64,000 nucleotides of DNA from Buchnera aphidicola (Tetraneura ulmi). GTDB lineage: Bacteria > Pseudomonadota > Gammaproteobacteria > Enterobacterales > Enterobacteriaceae. This document shows, one piece after another, positions 9,372-19,603 of this stretch. The notes under the pieces are model-generated. The model was not told the DNA's origin. It saw only the letters and a program-made list of their open reading frames with translations, and did no database searches. The stretch lies in contig NZ_OZ060366.1 of the NCBI RefSeq assembly GCF_964058925.1, forward strand, positions 384,256 through 448,255, written 5' to 3'. Both the position numbers and the translations under genes were made by a program. How positions within the stretch are numbered: position 1 is the first letter of the stretch; each line of letters begins with the position of its first letter.

Positions 9372-10604
9372 ATGAAAAATAATTCAAAAAATTTAAATAA
9401 AAAATATATATTACAAATAATTGAAAAATATCAAACTCCTTTATGGATATATGATAGTAATATTATAAAAGATAGAATCTTACAACTTAAAAAATTCGAT
9501 TCGATTCGATTTGCTCAAAAAGCATGTTCTAATATACATATTTTAAAATTTATGAAAGAAAACAACGTTAAAGTTGATGCTGTTTCTGAAGGAGAAATAG
9601 AAAGAGCTATTTATGCAGGATATAACCCAGAAAAAGATATCGTTTTTACATCAGACTTATTTGAAAGTAATAAACTTATAAAAAAAATTGTTTCATTAAA
9701 CATAACCGTAAATATTGGATCTATAAATATGTTAGAACAATTAGGAAAATTATCTCTAGGACATAAAATTTGGTTACGAATTAATCCAAAATTCGGATAT
9801 GGACACAATGAAAAAACCAATACTGGAGGAGAAAACAGTAAACATGGAATATGGAACATTCAAAAAAGTTTATATTATATAAAAAAGTATAAATTTAAAC
9901 TAGTTGGAATACATATGCACATCGGATCAGGAATAAATTTTAATAATTTAAAAAAAGTATGTAAAAAAATGATAGAAACAATTTTTAATTTTAAACAAAA
10001 AATAAAATTTATTTCTACTGGAGGAGGATTGTCAATTCCATATAAACTTAATGAAAAAAAATTTAATGTAGACAATTTTTTTAATATTTGGGACAAAACT
10101 AGAAAAAAAATTTCTCAATACATAGGTAATCCAATCAAACTAGAAATTGAACCAGGAAGATTTTTAGTCGCTGAATCAGGAATTTTAGTATCAAAAGTTA
10201 GATCAATTAAAAAAATGGGAAAAAAAAAATATACATTGGTTAATGTAGGTTTTAACGAATTAATACGTCCTGTATTATATAGTAGTTATCACCATATATC
10301 AATTATTAAAAGAAATAAAGAAAAATCTAAAAAAATGGAAAAAACTATTATTGGTGGTCCTTTATGTGAATCAGGAGATATATTTACACAAACTAAAAAA
10401 AAAATGATTTCACACAGATTATTACCAAAATTAGATATAGGAGATTATGTGATTTTTCATGATACTGGAGCTTATGGTGCATCTATGTCATCAAATTACA
10501 ACAGTAGACCATTAATTCCTGAAATACTAATAGAAAATAAAAAATTCAGAATAATTCGAAAAAGACAAACATTCAAAGAAATGTTAATGTTAGAAAAAAT
10601 CTAA
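9372..10604 (+). CDS. lysA: Diaminopimelate decarboxylase
   Basis: The 410-aa product (E. coli 420) is the PLP enzyme that makes L-lysine from meso-diaminopimelate, the final step of a pathway Buchnera uses to feed its host. The PLP lysine is K50 in RFAQKACSNIHIL. The glycine-rich phosphate-binding stretch STGGGLSIPY (about 214-223) and the catalytic CESGD motif (about 337-341, GGPLCESGD) are intact. asd, an earlier enzyme of the same pathway, is encoded in this window on the minus strand. It lies 9 bases from lysS and 17 from lgt, so it is probably in the prfB-thyA run. No lysR-type regulator is next to it, unlike E. coli. Confidence 0.97.
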   Translation: MKNNSKNLNKKYILQIIEKYQTPLWIYDSNIIKDRILQLKKFDSIRFAQKACSNIHILKFMKENNVKVDAVSEGEIERAIYAGYNPEKDIVFTSDLFESNKLIKKIVSLNITVNIGSINMLEQLGKLSLGHKIWLRINPKFGYGHNEKTNTGGENSKHGIWNIQKSLYYIKKYKFKLVGIHMHIGSGINFNNLKKVCKKMIETIFNFKQKIKFISTGGGLSIPYKLNEKKFNVDNFFNIWDKTRKKISQYIGNPIKLEIEPGRFLVAESGILVSKVRSIKKMGKKKYTLVNVGFNELIRPVLYSSYHHISIIKRNKEKSKKMEKTIIGGPLCESGDIFTQTKKKMISHRLLPKLDIGDYVIFHDTGAYGASMSSNYNSRPLIPEILIENKKFRIIRKRQTFKEMLMLEKI

Positions 10605-10621
10605 AAAAATTAAAAGAAATA

Positions 10622-11476
10622 ATGAAACACTATTTAATAAAAACTCCAATAATTAATCCAATAATACTATCTATAGGACCAGTATCAATATACTGGTATG
10701 GAACTATTTATTTAATTAGTCTAACATTTGCATTATGGTATGTAAAAAAAAATTTAAAAAATAAAAAAATAAAATTAAAAAAAATAGAAATAGAAGATTT
10801 AATATTTTATTGTTTTTTATTCATGATTATTGGAGGAAGAATCGGATATATAATTTTTTATGATACTCAAACAACTATGGAAAAAATTTTTTCTATTCCA
10901 AAAATTTGGAATGGAGGAATGTCTTTTCATGGAGGATTACTAGGAATAATTTTAGGAATAAAATATTTCTGTATAAAAAAAAAAAAAGAATTCTTTGAAA
11001 TATCTGACTTTATTATACCTATAATACCATTTGGATTAGCTCTCGGTAGAATTGGAAACTTTATAAATGGAGAATTATATGGAAGAGTAAATACAAAAAT
11101 TCTAGTATCTTTTCTATTTCCTAAAGCTAGACCATTCGATTTCGAAATAGCAAAAAAAAAACCAGAACTATTAATAATATTTAATAAATTTAACAATTTA
11201 CCAAGACATGCATCTCAAATTTATGAATTTTTATTTGAAGGAATATTTTTATTTATCATATTTTACAAACTCAAAGAAAAAAAACTTAAAAAAGGTTTAT
11301 TAACCAGTTTTTTTCTTATTTTTTATGGAGTTATTAGATTTATTCTGGAATTTTTCAGAGAACCAGATTTTCAAATAGGATTTATATTTAACAATTTTAC
11401 TATGGGACAAATTTTATCAATACCAATGTTTTTTTTGGGAATATACCTAATAACTAATTTAAAAATAAAAAAATGA
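10622..11476 (+). CDS. lgt: Prolipoprotein diacylglyceryl transferase
   Basis: The 284-aa integral membrane protein (E. coli 291) transfers diacylglycerol to the lipobox cysteine of prolipoproteins. Several hydrophobic helices are evident. The family signature [14 protein letters not shown] lies near residues 141-154, and HGGLLG near 102-107. A run of 13 A's (10975-10987) lies inside the gene and is in frame. CyoA, encoded in this window, keeps a lipobox and is a likely substrate. lgt overlaps thyA by four bases (ATGA), as in E. coli, which implies coupled translation. The next enzymes lspA and lnt are not in this window. Confidence 0.96.
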   Translation: MKHYLIKTPIINPIILSIGPVSIYWYGTIYLISLTFALWYVKKNLKNKKIKLKKIEIEDLIFYCFLFMIIGGRIGYIIFYDTQTTMEKIFSIPKIWNGGMSFHGGLLGIILGIKYFCIKKKKEFFEISDFIIPIIPFGLALGRIGNFINGELYGRVNTKILVSFLFPKARPFDFEIAKKKPELLIIFNKFNNLPRHASQIYEFLFEGIFLFIIFYKLKEKKLKKGLLTSFFLIFYGVIRFILEFFREPDFQIGFIFNNFTMGQILSIPMFFLGIYLITNLKIKK

Positions 11477-12270
11477 AAAAATATCTTAAATTACTAAAAA
11501 AAATTATAAATACTGGAAAAAAAAAATCAGATCGTACTGGAATTGGAGTGCTATCCATTTTTGGTCATCATATCCGAATTAATTTAAACAAAGGTTTTCC
11601 ATTAATTACAACAAAAAAATGCCATTTACCTTCTATAATACATGAATTATTATGGTTTTTAAAAGGAGATACAAATATAAAATATCTAAACGAAAATAAT
11701 ATATCTATTTGGAACGAATGGGCTGATAAAAAAGGAAACTTAGGGCCTATTTATGGTGAACAATGGAGAAAATGGAAAACCTATAATGGAAAATCAATCG
11801 ATCAATTACAATTAATTTTAAAAGAAATAATAAATTCACCTAATTCTAGAAGAATGTTAGTTTCTAGTTGGAATACTGCAGAAATTCCATTAATGTCTAT
11901 TCCACCCTGTCATGTTTTATTTCAATTAAACGTTACAAATAAAAAATTAAGTTGCCAAATATATCAGAGATCTTGTGACATTTTTTTAGGATTCCCCTTC
12001 AATATAGCAAGTTATGCATTACTTACCCATATGATAGCACAACAATGTAAATTAAAAGTAGGAGATCTTTTATGGACAGGTGGAGATATACATCTATATA
12101 AAAATCACTTAAAAAGCGCATTGATACAATTAGAAAGAACTCCAAAAAAATTACCAAATCTAATTATTAAAGACCCATGTCCAAAATCTTTATTTAAATA
12201 CACATCTAAACATTTTAAATTTGAAAACTACAATCCTTATCCTCATATACCAGCTGAAGTTGCAATATAA
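11473..12270 (+). CDS. thyA: Thymidylate synthase
   Basis: The 265-aa product (E. coli 264) methylates dUMP to dTMP using methylene-tetrahydrofolate. The catalytic cysteine is C146 in PPCHVLFQ, and the following [19 protein letters not shown] stretch is the phosphate and folate binding region. The C-terminus ends in PAEVAI, close to the E. coli end (PVAI). FolD, a supplier of one-carbon folates, is also in this window. A four-base ATGA overlap with lgt indicates translational coupling. Confidence 0.98.
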   Translation: MKKYLKLLKKIINTGKKKSDRTGIGVLSIFGHHIRINLNKGFPLITTKKCHLPSIIHELLWFLKGDTNIKYLNENNISIWNEWADKKGNLGPIYGEQWRKWKTYNGKSIDQLQLILKEIINSPNSRRMLVSSWNTAEIPLMSIPPCHVLFQLNVTNKKLSCQIYQRSCDIFLGFPFNIASYALLTHMIAQQCKLKVGDLLWTGGDIHLYKNHLKSALIQLERTPKKLPNLIIKDPCPKSLFKYTSKHFKFENYNPYPHIPAEVAI

Positions 12271-12375
12271 ATAAAAATAATTTAAAAAATCAAAAATTAA
12301 AAAAACTATTCTTTAAAATATGCTGTAAATAAAATTTTTTAAAATACAAAAAATAATTATAAAAAGGAGTTATAA

Positions 12376-13701
12376 ATGAACAAAAAATTTTATATAAAAA
12401 CTTGGGGTTGTCAAATGAATGAGTATGATTCTGAATTAATCGAAAAACAATTAACTACTAAAAAATATAAAATTACTAAAAATCCAGAAAAAGCTGATAT
12501 TCTTATATTAAATACCTGTTCAATAAGAGAAAAAGCCCAAGAAAAAGTTTTTCATCAATTAGGACGATGGAAAAAAATAAAAAAAAAAAAACCAAATACA
12601 ATAATTGCTGTAGGAGGATGTGTAGCTACTCAGGAAGGAAAAAAAATTTATAAAAGAGCAAATTATATCAATATAGTATTTGGGACACAAACTCTACATA
12701 AATTATCAAAAATGATTGAGATGGCTCATTATTCAAACAATTTAATTATAGATATTTCTTTTAATACATTTAAAAAATTTAAAATCAAAAAAGAAACAAA
12801 AATAATAAAAAAAAAAATAAGTTCATTTGTTTCTATAATGGAAGGTTGTAATAAATACTGTTCTTTTTGTATTGTTCCCTTTACTAGAGGTAAAGAAATT
12901 AGCCGACCCGTTAATCATATTTTAAAAGAAATAAAACAACTTTCAGAAAATGGAGTAAGAGAGATAAATTTGTTAGGACAAAACGTCAACTCTTATCTAG
13001 GAATTGGAAGATACAATAAAATGTGTAAATTTTCTGAATTATTACAAATGGTCGCAGAAATTAATGGAATCGACAGAATTCGATTTACAACTAGTAATCC
13101 ATTTCAATTTACAGATGACATTATAAATGTATATAAAACAACAAAAAAAATTGTTAATTTTTTACATTTACCTATACAAAGTGGGTCAAATAGAATTTTA
13201 AAAAAAATGAAAAGATTACATACTATTCAAGAATATAAAGAAATAGTAAATAAATTAATAAATATAAGAAAAAATATTCAAATTAGTTCTGATTTTATAG
13301 TAGGTTTTCCAGGAGAAACTGAACAAGATTTTTTAGAAACAATTAAAATAATAGAAGAAATTAAATTCGATATGAGTTTTAGTTTTATATATTCTAAAAG
13401 ACCAGGAACTCCAGCTTCTAAAATGAAAGACTTAACATCTATTCAAGAAAAAAAGGAAAGACTATATTTCTTACAAAAAAAAATAAATGAACAAACACTT
13501 TTCTGGAGTAAAAAAATGTTAAACAAAAAAAAAACAATTCTTGTAGAAAAAGAATCAGAAAATAAAATTTTTAATCTTAAAGGGAAAACAGAAAATAATA
13601 GAAATGTTTTCTTTAAAGGGGAAAAAAAATTAATTGGTAATTTTACTAAAGTAAAAATAACTAGTTTTAGCACTCATAATTTATATGGATATACTGTATA
13701 A
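12376..13701 (+). CDS. miaB: tRNA-2-methylthio-N6-dimethylallyladenosine synthase
   Basis: The 441-aa product (E. coli 474) is a radical-SAM methylthiotransferase that completes ms2i6A37 on tRNAs reading UNN codons. The first 4Fe-4S cluster is held by C12, C48 and C82. The radical-SAM cluster is C158-x3-C162-x2-C165 in EGCNKYCSFC. A C-terminal TRAM-type domain follows. An A13 run at 12579-12591 lies in frame. A strong AAGGAG ribosome site (12365-12370) precedes the ATG. ybeZ, which follows miaB in E. coli, is missing; only 45 bases separate miaB and ybeY. Confidence 0.97.
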   Translation: MNKKFYIKTWGCQMNEYDSELIEKQLTTKKYKITKNPEKADILILNTCSIREKAQEKVFHQLGRWKKIKKKKPNTIIAVGGCVATQEGKKIYKRANYINIVFGTQTLHKLSKMIEMAHYSNNLIIDISFNTFKKFKIKKETKIIKKKISSFVSIMEGCNKYCSFCIVPFTRGKEISRPVNHILKEIKQLSENGVREINLLGQNVNSYLGIGRYNKMCKFSELLQMVAEINGIDRIRFTTSNPFQFTDDIINVYKTTKKIVNFLHLPIQSGSNRILKKMKRLHTIQEYKEIVNKLINIRKNIQISSDFIVGFPGETEQDFLETIKIIEEIKFDMSFSFIYSKRPGTPASKMKDLTSIQEKKERLYFLQKKINEQTLFWSKKMLNKKKTILVEKESENKIFNLKGKTENNRNVFFKGEKKLIGNFTKVKITSFSTHNLYGYTV

Positions 13702-13746
13702 AAAATAAACTTTTAACAAAAAACCATCTTTTAAAAATAATAAAAA

Positions 13747-14211
13747 ATGAAAAATTTAAATTTAAATCTTCAAATAGTATGTATGAACAGAAATTCTATA
13801 CCAAAAAGAAAAGATTTTATCTTATGGTTAAAAACTATCTATAAAGAAAAAAAATTTATAGAAATTACAATTAGAATTGTCGATAAACCTGAAATACATA
13901 ATCTAAATTATTTATATAGAAAAAAAAATAAACCAACCAATATTTTATCTTTTTCTTATTTTAATAAAAATAAAAAAAATAAATCTTGTTTCTTAGGAGA
14001 CTTAATTGCATGTACAGAAATAATTGAAGAAGAAGCAAAAATACAAAAAAAATCAATTAATTCACATTGGGCTCATATTATAATACATGGAGGTTTGCAT
14101 TTACTAGGATTTAACCATCTTAAATACAACGAGAGAAAAAAAATGGAAAATTTAGAAACCAAATGTCTACTATCTTTAGGTTTTGAAAAACCATATAATA
14201 TCAATCAATAA
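13747..14211 (+). CDS. ybeY: Endoribonuclease YbeY (rRNA maturation)
   Basis: The 154-aa product (E. coli 155) is a single-strand endoribonuclease acting in 16S rRNA 3' processing and ribosome quality control. The zinc-binding triad is intact as H114, H118 and H124 in HGGLHLLGFNH. The first residues align with the E. coli protein, which supports the start. It lies between miaB and corC as in E. coli, with ybeZ deleted. Confidence 0.95.
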   Translation: MKNLNLNLQIVCMNRNSIPKRKDFILWLKTIYKEKKFIEITIRIVDKPEIHNLNYLYRKKNKPTNILSFSYFNKNKKNKSCFLGDLIACTEIIEEEAKIQKKSINSHWAHIIIHGGLHLLGFNHLKYNERKKMENLETKCLLSLGFEKPYNINQ

Positions 14212-14251
14212 TCATTTTTACTAAATCTTACAATGAGTAAAAATAAATATA

Positions 14252-15138
14252 ATGAGTAATAATTATTACAACGAAAAAAAAAAAAAAAAAGAAGTTTTTT
14301 TTCTAATTTATTTGATCAAACAAAAAATGAAAATCCAAACAACAAAGAAGAACTAATTGAAATTATTAAAAATTCTAAAAAAAATAAAATTATTGATTCA
14401 GATACTCGAAATATGTTAGAGGGTGTACTAAATATTTATAAAAAAAGAGTACATCAAATTATGATACCAAGAACAAAAATGATAACTTTAGATTTTCATT
14501 GTAATTTTAAAACTTGTATAAACACCATAATTAAATCTTCACATTCTAGATATCCTGTAATGAGTAACGATAAAAATTATGTTAAAGGAATATTAATTGC
14601 AAAAGATTTATTACCTTTTATGCAAAAAAATTCAAAAAATTTCCATATAAAAAAAATATTACGTCCAGCTATTGTAGTCCCAGAAAGTAAAAATGTTAAT
14701 TTAATGCTAAAAGAATTTAGATCTAAAAAATGTCATCTATCAATTGTGATCGACGAATTTGGAATAGTTTCTGGACTAGTAACAATCGAAGATGTTTTAG
14801 AACTAATTGTAGGAGAAATTAAAGATGAATATGATAAAAATAAAATGTTAACAATACATCAAATAAACAAAAGATCTTTCACAATACCTGGATTAATTGA
14901 AATAAAGGAATTTAATAAAATTTTCAAAACTCAATTCGATGATCGAGAAGTAGATACGATAGGAGGTTTAATTATGAAAAAATTAGGTAGGTTACCAAAA
15001 AAGGGAGAAAAAATATCCATTAAAAAACATCTTTTTATTGTTTCTATTTCTGATAGTAGAAAAATCATACAAATAAAAGTTTTATTTCCAAATGAAAAAA
15101 AAATATTTAAAAAAAATATTAAATTAAAAATATTTTAA
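14252..15138 (+). CDS. ybeX: CorC/YbeX CBS-domain protein, interrupted by a poly(A) frameshift
   Basis: This is the CorC/YbeX protein of E. coli (292 aa), a cytosolic protein with two CBS domains and a C-terminal CorC/HlyC domain linked to magnesium/cobalt homeostasis and ribosome function. The uninterrupted part from ATG 14413 (241 aa) keeps MLEGV, IMIPRTKM, the CBS repeats and VDTIGGL. The expected N-terminus is upstream but in another frame. ATG 14252 reads MSNNYYNEKKKKK into 17 A's (14274-14290). Beyond the run, frame +2 relative to that start reads RSFFSNLFDQTKNE, matching E. coli GFFSLLLSQLFHGEPKN. One extra A restores a product of about 295 aa. The gene is therefore either rescued by polymerase slippage, translated from 14413 without its head, or newly dying. 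The CBS and C-terminal coding parts look intact. Confidence 0.82.
14274..14290 (+). repeat. ybeX: Run of 17 A's carrying the corC frameshift
   Basis: Seventeen consecutive A's, the longest run noted inside a gene in this window, separate the corC start codon frame from the frame that encodes the rest of the protein. The run is one A short (or two too many) for continuity. Transcriptional slippage at such tracts is documented in Buchnera-like genomes. Confidence 0.9.
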
Positions 15139-15637
15139 AAAAACAATTTATACTAAATTAATATTAATTAATAAACATTTTCTCTAGTGTTATCAAAATG
15201 ATATTTTTATATAAAAAAATTAAATTTAAACTTTAAAAAAATATAAAAATTTAAAAAAATTAAGAATTAAAAATATAAAAACAATTTTTTTTAAACGTAA
15301 AAATTTAAAAAAAAATAAAGAAATATTTTAAAAAAAATAAATTCATAAAAAATATGAAAAGAAAATAAAAAAAAACTATTGTCTATATTTCAAAAAAAAA
15401 ATAAAAAATTTATAATACAAAAATACGATTTTTAAAAAAAATAAAGAACTATTTAAGAGAAATATTAAAATTATAATTTATCAAAATTTTTCTAATTCTA
15501 TTATGCAAATAACTAATAAAATTATTTTAAAAAAATATTTTTATATTATTAAAAAAAATTTTTTTTATTTTTAAATTTTTAAATATATACATATATTTTT
15601 TAAAAATTTATAAAAATTTAAAAAAAATAAGGAAAAA
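15139..15637. other. AT-rich non-coding stretch between corC and leuS
   Basis: About 500 bases hold no open frame of note and no recognisable homology. In E. coli, lnt follows ybeX, and the glt genes lie between that block and leuS, so this is where an lnt relic would be. I compared by eye with Lnt and found no convincing match. It may include the leuS promoter, but AT-rich -10-like words are everywhere. Confidence 0.6.
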
Positions 15638-18241
15638 ATGAACTTTATAAAAGAATCTTATAAACCAAAAAAAATAGAAAAATTTGTTCAAAATTATTGG
15701 AAAAAAAATAATATTTTTAAAACTACTGAAGATAAAAACAAAAAAAAATTTTACTGTTTAGTAATGTTACCATATCCATCTGGAAAATTACATATGGGAC
15801 ATGTTAGAAATTACACAATAGGAGATGTTATTGCTAGATATCAACGAATGCTAGGAAAAAATGTGCTACACCCAATGGGTTGGGACGCATTTGGATTACC
15901 TGCAGAAATTGCTGCAATTGAAAATAAAATACATCCAGAAGAATGGACAAAAAAAAACATTGAATATATGAAAGAACAACTAACCCAATTGGGTTATAGC
16001 TATGATTGGTCTAGAGAAATAAATACTTCAAAACCAGAATATTATAAATGGGAACAATGGTTATTTACTATTTTATATAAAAAGAAACTAACATATAAAA
16101 AAAAATCAATTGTAAATTGGTGTCCAAACGACAAAACTGTATTAGCTAACGAACAAGTTATAGATAATAAATGTTGGAGATGCAATACTTTAGTTCAAAA
16201 AAAAAAAATTTATCAATGGTTTCTTAAAATTACAAAATATGCAGAACAATTGTTAAATGACTTATCGTTGTTAAAAAAATGGCCTAAAGAAGTAAAAAAA
16301 ATGCAAAAAAATTGGATTGGAAAAAAAGAAATTATTGAAATTTCTATTCCTTTATTAAATAAAAATAAAAAAATTAAAGTTTATACAAAAAGATTAGATA
16401 CTATTATGGGAGCTACTTATATAGCTGTTTCTAAAAATCATTGGATAGCAACAAAATTAAAAAATGAAAATAAAAAAAATGTAAATTTTTTTTTGTTTTT
16501 AAAAAAAACAAAAAAAAAAGAAACTAATAATGTTAATATTGATAACTATGGAATAAAAACAGAAGAATTAGCTATTCATCCATTTACAAAGAAAAAAATT
16601 CCAATATGGATTGTTAATTTTATAAAAGAAAATAAAAATAAAAAAATCAACGCCTTTATTTGTACACCAGCTCATAATTTAAAAGAATGGAATTTTGCAA
16701 TAAAAAATAATATTCCAATTATTCAAGTAATAAAAAACAATAAAAATAAAAATAATTCTATTGTTTTAAAAAAAGGTGAATTATTTAATTCTAAAAAATT
16801 TAACGGTCTATCTTCAGAAAAAAGTTATGAAAAAATATTTCAAGAATTAATAAAAAAAAAAATAGCTAAAAAAAAATATATTTTTAAAATAAAAGATTGG
16901 GGGGTTTCAAGACAAAGATATTGGGGTACTCCTATACCTATGTATACAAATAAAAATGGTAAAATTCTTTCTGTACCCGAAAAATATTTACCTATTATAC
17001 TGCCTAAAATAAATAATAAAAATAAAGAAAACAAAAAAAATATATTTTTTTTAGAAAAAAACAGAAAAATTTTAATTGAAGGAGAAAAAGTAAAAATAGA
17101 AAAAGATACTTTCGATACTTTTATAGAATCCTCTTGGTATTATGCTAGATATACTTCCCCAAAATTTAAAAAAGGTATATTTGATTTACAAGCAGCAAAA
17201 TATTGGCTTCCAATAGATCAATATATTGGAGGAATTGAACATGCAACAATGCACTTAATTTATTTGAGATTCTTTCATAAATTATTAAGAGATATAGGAT
17301 TAGTAAATTCTGATGAACCTGTGAAAAATTTACTATGTCAAGGAATGGTATTATCTAATTCCTTCTATTATAAAAAAAAAGATGGAACTATAAAATGGTT
17401 ACCAAAAGAATTAATTTTAGTTAAAAAAAACAAAAAAGAAAAAACTAAAAATTATTTTCTTAATAATGGTCAAAAGATAATCAATGCTGGAATGACAAAA
17501 ATGTCAAAATCAAAAAAAAATGGAATTGACCCAAAAACTATGATAGAAAAATACGGAGCTGATACAATTAGATTATTTATTATGTTTTCCGCTCCAGTAG
17601 AAGCTTCTCTAGAATGGAATGAATCTGGTGTAATAGGTTCATACCGATTTATAAAAAAATTATGGAAAATTGTTCAAAAATACAAAAATAATGAAAATAA
17701 TCATATTAATTTCACTACTAAAAAGATAAAAAATAATGATTTTCAAGAAGAAATAAAACAAAAGGTAAATTCAACCATAAAACAAGTTACTAACGATATC
17801 GAAAAAAGAAAATCATTTAATACAGCTATTTCTAAAATAATGAAATTAGTCAATGAATTATCCAAATATAATATAGAAAACGAAAAAGATAAATCTACGT
17901 TTTACAAAATATTATTATCAATAATTAAGATGATGTATCCTTTTATTCCACACGTTTGTTTTGTATTATGGAAATCGTTAACAGGAAAATATAATATTGA
18001 CTATGCTTCATGGCCAAAAAATAACTGCCTAAAAACAAAAAAAATAATTAATTTAAAAATAATAATAGTAATACAAATAAATAGTAAAATAAGAGAAAAG
18101 ATTAAATTAAAAAAAAATATTTCTGAAGAAGAAATAATAAATATAGCAAAAAAATCTAAAAATATAAAAAAATACTTAAAAGAAAAAAAAATTAAAAAAA
18201 TTATTTATATAAAAAATAAACTTTTAAATTTTGTAATTTAA
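15638..18241 (+). CDS. leuS: Leucyl-tRNA synthetase, class I
   Basis: The 867-aa product (E. coli 860) charges tRNA-Leu. The HIGH-class signature is HMGH at residues 52-55 in PYPSGKLHMGH, and KMSKS lies at 621-625. An insertion containing the CP1 editing domain (about 220-420) includes the TICTPAHN-type pocket (here AFICTPAHNLKEW). A zinc-like cysteine pair CWRCNT lies near 178-183. An AAGGAAAAA ribosome site precedes the ATG. The 3' end is lysine-rich and lies 9 bases from holA, which suggests cotranscription. In E. coli lptE sits between leuS and holA; it is absent here. Confidence 0.97.
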   Translation: MNFIKESYKPKKIEKFVQNYWKKNNIFKTTEDKNKKKFYCLVMLPYPSGKLHMGHVRNYTIGDVIARYQRMLGKNVLHPMGWDAFGLPAEIAAIENKIHPEEWTKKNIEYMKEQLTQLGYSYDWSREINTSKPEYYKWEQWLFTILYKKKLTYKKKSIVNWCPNDKTVLANEQVIDNKCWRCNTLVQKKKIYQWFLKITKYAEQLLNDLSLLKKWPKEVKKMQKNWIGKKEIIEISIPLLNKNKKIKVYTKRLDTIMGATYIAVSKNHWIATKLKNENKKNVNFFLFLKKTKKKETNNVNIDNYGIKTEELAIHPFTKKKIPIWIVNFIKENKNKKINAFICTPAHNLKEWNFAIKNNIPIIQVIKNNKNKNNSIVLKKGELFNSKKFNGLSSEKSYEKIFQELIKKKIAKKKYIFKIKDWGVSRQRYWGTPIPMYTNKNGKILSVPEKYLPIILPKINNKNKENKKNIFFLEKNRKILIEGEKVKIEKDTFDTFIESSWYYARYTSPKFKKGIFDLQAAKYWLPIDQYIGGIEHATMHLIYLRFFHKLLRDIGLVNSDEPVKNLLCQGMVLSNSFYYKKKDGTIKWLPKELILVKKNKKEKTKNYFLNNGQKIINAGMTKMSKSKKNGIDPKTMIEKYGADTIRLFIMFSAPVEASLEWNESGVIGSYRFIKKLWKIVQKYKNNENNHINFTTKKIKNNDFQEEIKQKVNSTIKQVTNDIEKRKSFNTAISKIMKLVNELSKYNIENEKDKSTFYKILLSIIKMMYPFIPHVCFVLWKSLTGKYNIDYASWPKNNCLKTKKIINLKIIIVIQINSKIREKIKLKKNISEEEIINIAKKSKNIKKYLKEKKIKKIIYIKNKLLNFVI

Positions 18242-18250
18242 AAAAAATAT

Positions 18251-19240
18251 ATGTTATTATTAAAAAAAATAGAAAAAAATTATACAATGATGATTGTTAC
18301 TTATCCTCATAACATTTTAAAAAAATTAAAAAAAAATATATTTAATTTTTATATTATTCAAGGAAATGAAACAACATTAGTTCAAGAATCTATACAAAAA
18401 ATATGTAAAATAGATGAAAAAACAATTAAAAAAATAGAAATTAATATAAAAAATACAAATAGCTGGAAAAAATTGTTTTATTTGTATTCAACAAATGATA
18501 TTTTTATTTCAAAAAAAATATTTATAATACATATTTCAAGTAATACAATAAACAAAAAAGAAATAAATTTAATTAATAATCTACTTTATATAACTTTAAA
18601 AAAAAAAAATCTTTTAATAATTCACTTTGAAAACAGTAAATGTTTTAAAAAAATACAAAAAAAAATAAATTACTCTAATTTAAATGGATTAATCATAATT
18701 TGCGAATCTAGTGATATATTTTTTAAAAAATGGTTCGAAAATAAAATAAAAGAATGCAAATTAAAAATCGAAAAAGAAACCAGTAAACTTCTAATAAAAC
18801 TTTACGAAGGAAATATATTTTTTTTATCCAATACAATTAAAATACTACATTTAATTTATCCAAATACAATCATTAATAATAAAATTATATCATCTTTAAT
18901 AAATGATGAAGGAATATTCAACGCTTATCAATGGTCTTTATCAGTTTTATTAAACAATAATAAAAAATCAATTAGAATTTTAAATAAATTTGAAAAAAAT
19001 AATTATCAACCAATAATATTGCTACGAATATTTCAAAAATGTTTATTAAACATGATTGAAAATCGTAATCCAAAAAACAAAGAAACATCTTTCTTCTGTA
19101 CAAGAACACGAATAACAATTAATAGTGAAAAATATTATAAAATAATTAGAAAACTTACAAAAATAGAAATAAACTATAAAAAAAATAAAAAAGATCTAAT
19201 TTGGTTGGATTTTAAAATCTTATCATTATCTTTTTTATAA
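18251..19240 (+). CDS. holA: DNA polymerase III delta subunit
   Basis: The 329-aa product corresponds to HolA (E. coli 343), the clamp-opening subunit of the clamp loader. It works with gamma/tau (dnaX, 56-57 kb here) and delta prime. The sequence is poorly conserved, but characteristic blocks remain: FYIIQGNETTLVQES (E. coli YLLLGNDPLLLQES), the KLYEGNIFFLSNTI block (CYCYEGNLLALAQAL) and QPIILLRIFQKCLL (EPVILLRTLQRELL). The start is uncertain: the internal ATG at 18287 begins MMIVTYP, which aligns better with E. coli MIRLYP than the ATG at 18251. An A12 run at 18598-18609 is in frame. Confidence 0.92.
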   Translation: MLLLKKIEKNYTMMIVTYPHNILKKLKKNIFNFYIIQGNETTLVQESIQKICKIDEKTIKKIEINIKNTNSWKKLFYLYSTNDIFISKKIFIIHISSNTINKKEINLINNLLYITLKKKNLLIIHFENSKCFKKIQKKINYSNLNGLIIICESSDIFFKKWFENKIKECKLKIEKETSKLLIKLYEGNIFFLSNTIKILHLIYPNTIINNKIISSLINDEGIFNAYQWSLSVLLNNNKKSIRILNKFEKNNYQPIILLRIFQKCLLNMIENRNPKNKETSFFCTRTRITINSEKYYKIIRKLTKIEINYKKNKKDLIWLDFKILSLSFL

Positions 19241-19337
19241 TTCTAAATTATTTTAAATAATTTTTTTATTTAAAAAAAATAAATATGCAACAAAAATTAT
19301 AAATATCTTTTGATAAAAAAATACTTAAAAAATAAAA

Positions 19338-19592
19338 ATGAAAACCCCAAAAAATAAAAAAAAAAAATATATTAAAGTTTTAAATATCATAGGAATGAAA
19401 TGTCCTGATCCAATTCTAATCATTAGAAAAACACTAAAAAAAATGAAAAGAAAAAAAATACTTCTAGTAATTGCAGATGATATTAGTACAAAATATGAAA
19501 TTCCAATATTTTGTCATTTTATGAAACATAAACTATTAAAAAAAAAAATAGATAAAATTCCATATACATATTTAATAAAAAATAAAAAATAA
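19338..19592 (+). CDS. tusA: Sulfur-carrier protein TusA
   Basis: The 84-aa protein (E. coli 81) carries persulfide sulfur from IscS to the TusBCD/TusE relay for 2-thiolation of U34 in tRNAs for Lys, Glu and Gln. The active cysteine is C22 in the MKCPDP motif (CPxP family signature). The block ADDISTKYEIPIFCHFM aligns with E. coli ADDPATTRDIPGFCTFM. TusE, the downstream relay partner, is encoded at 39.4 kb. It is convergent with asd, only 11 bases away, and no terminator is visible between them. Confidence 0.95.
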   Translation: MKTPKNKKKKYIKVLNIIGMKCPDPILIIRKTLKKMKRKKILLVIADDISTKYEIPIFCHFMKHKLLKKKIDKIPYTYLIKNKK

Positions 19593-19603
19593 AATAAATA
19601 ATT

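Noticed and set aside
13702..13746. ybeZ relic between miaB and ybeY
   Set aside because: Only 45 bases remain, too short to hold anything recognisable.
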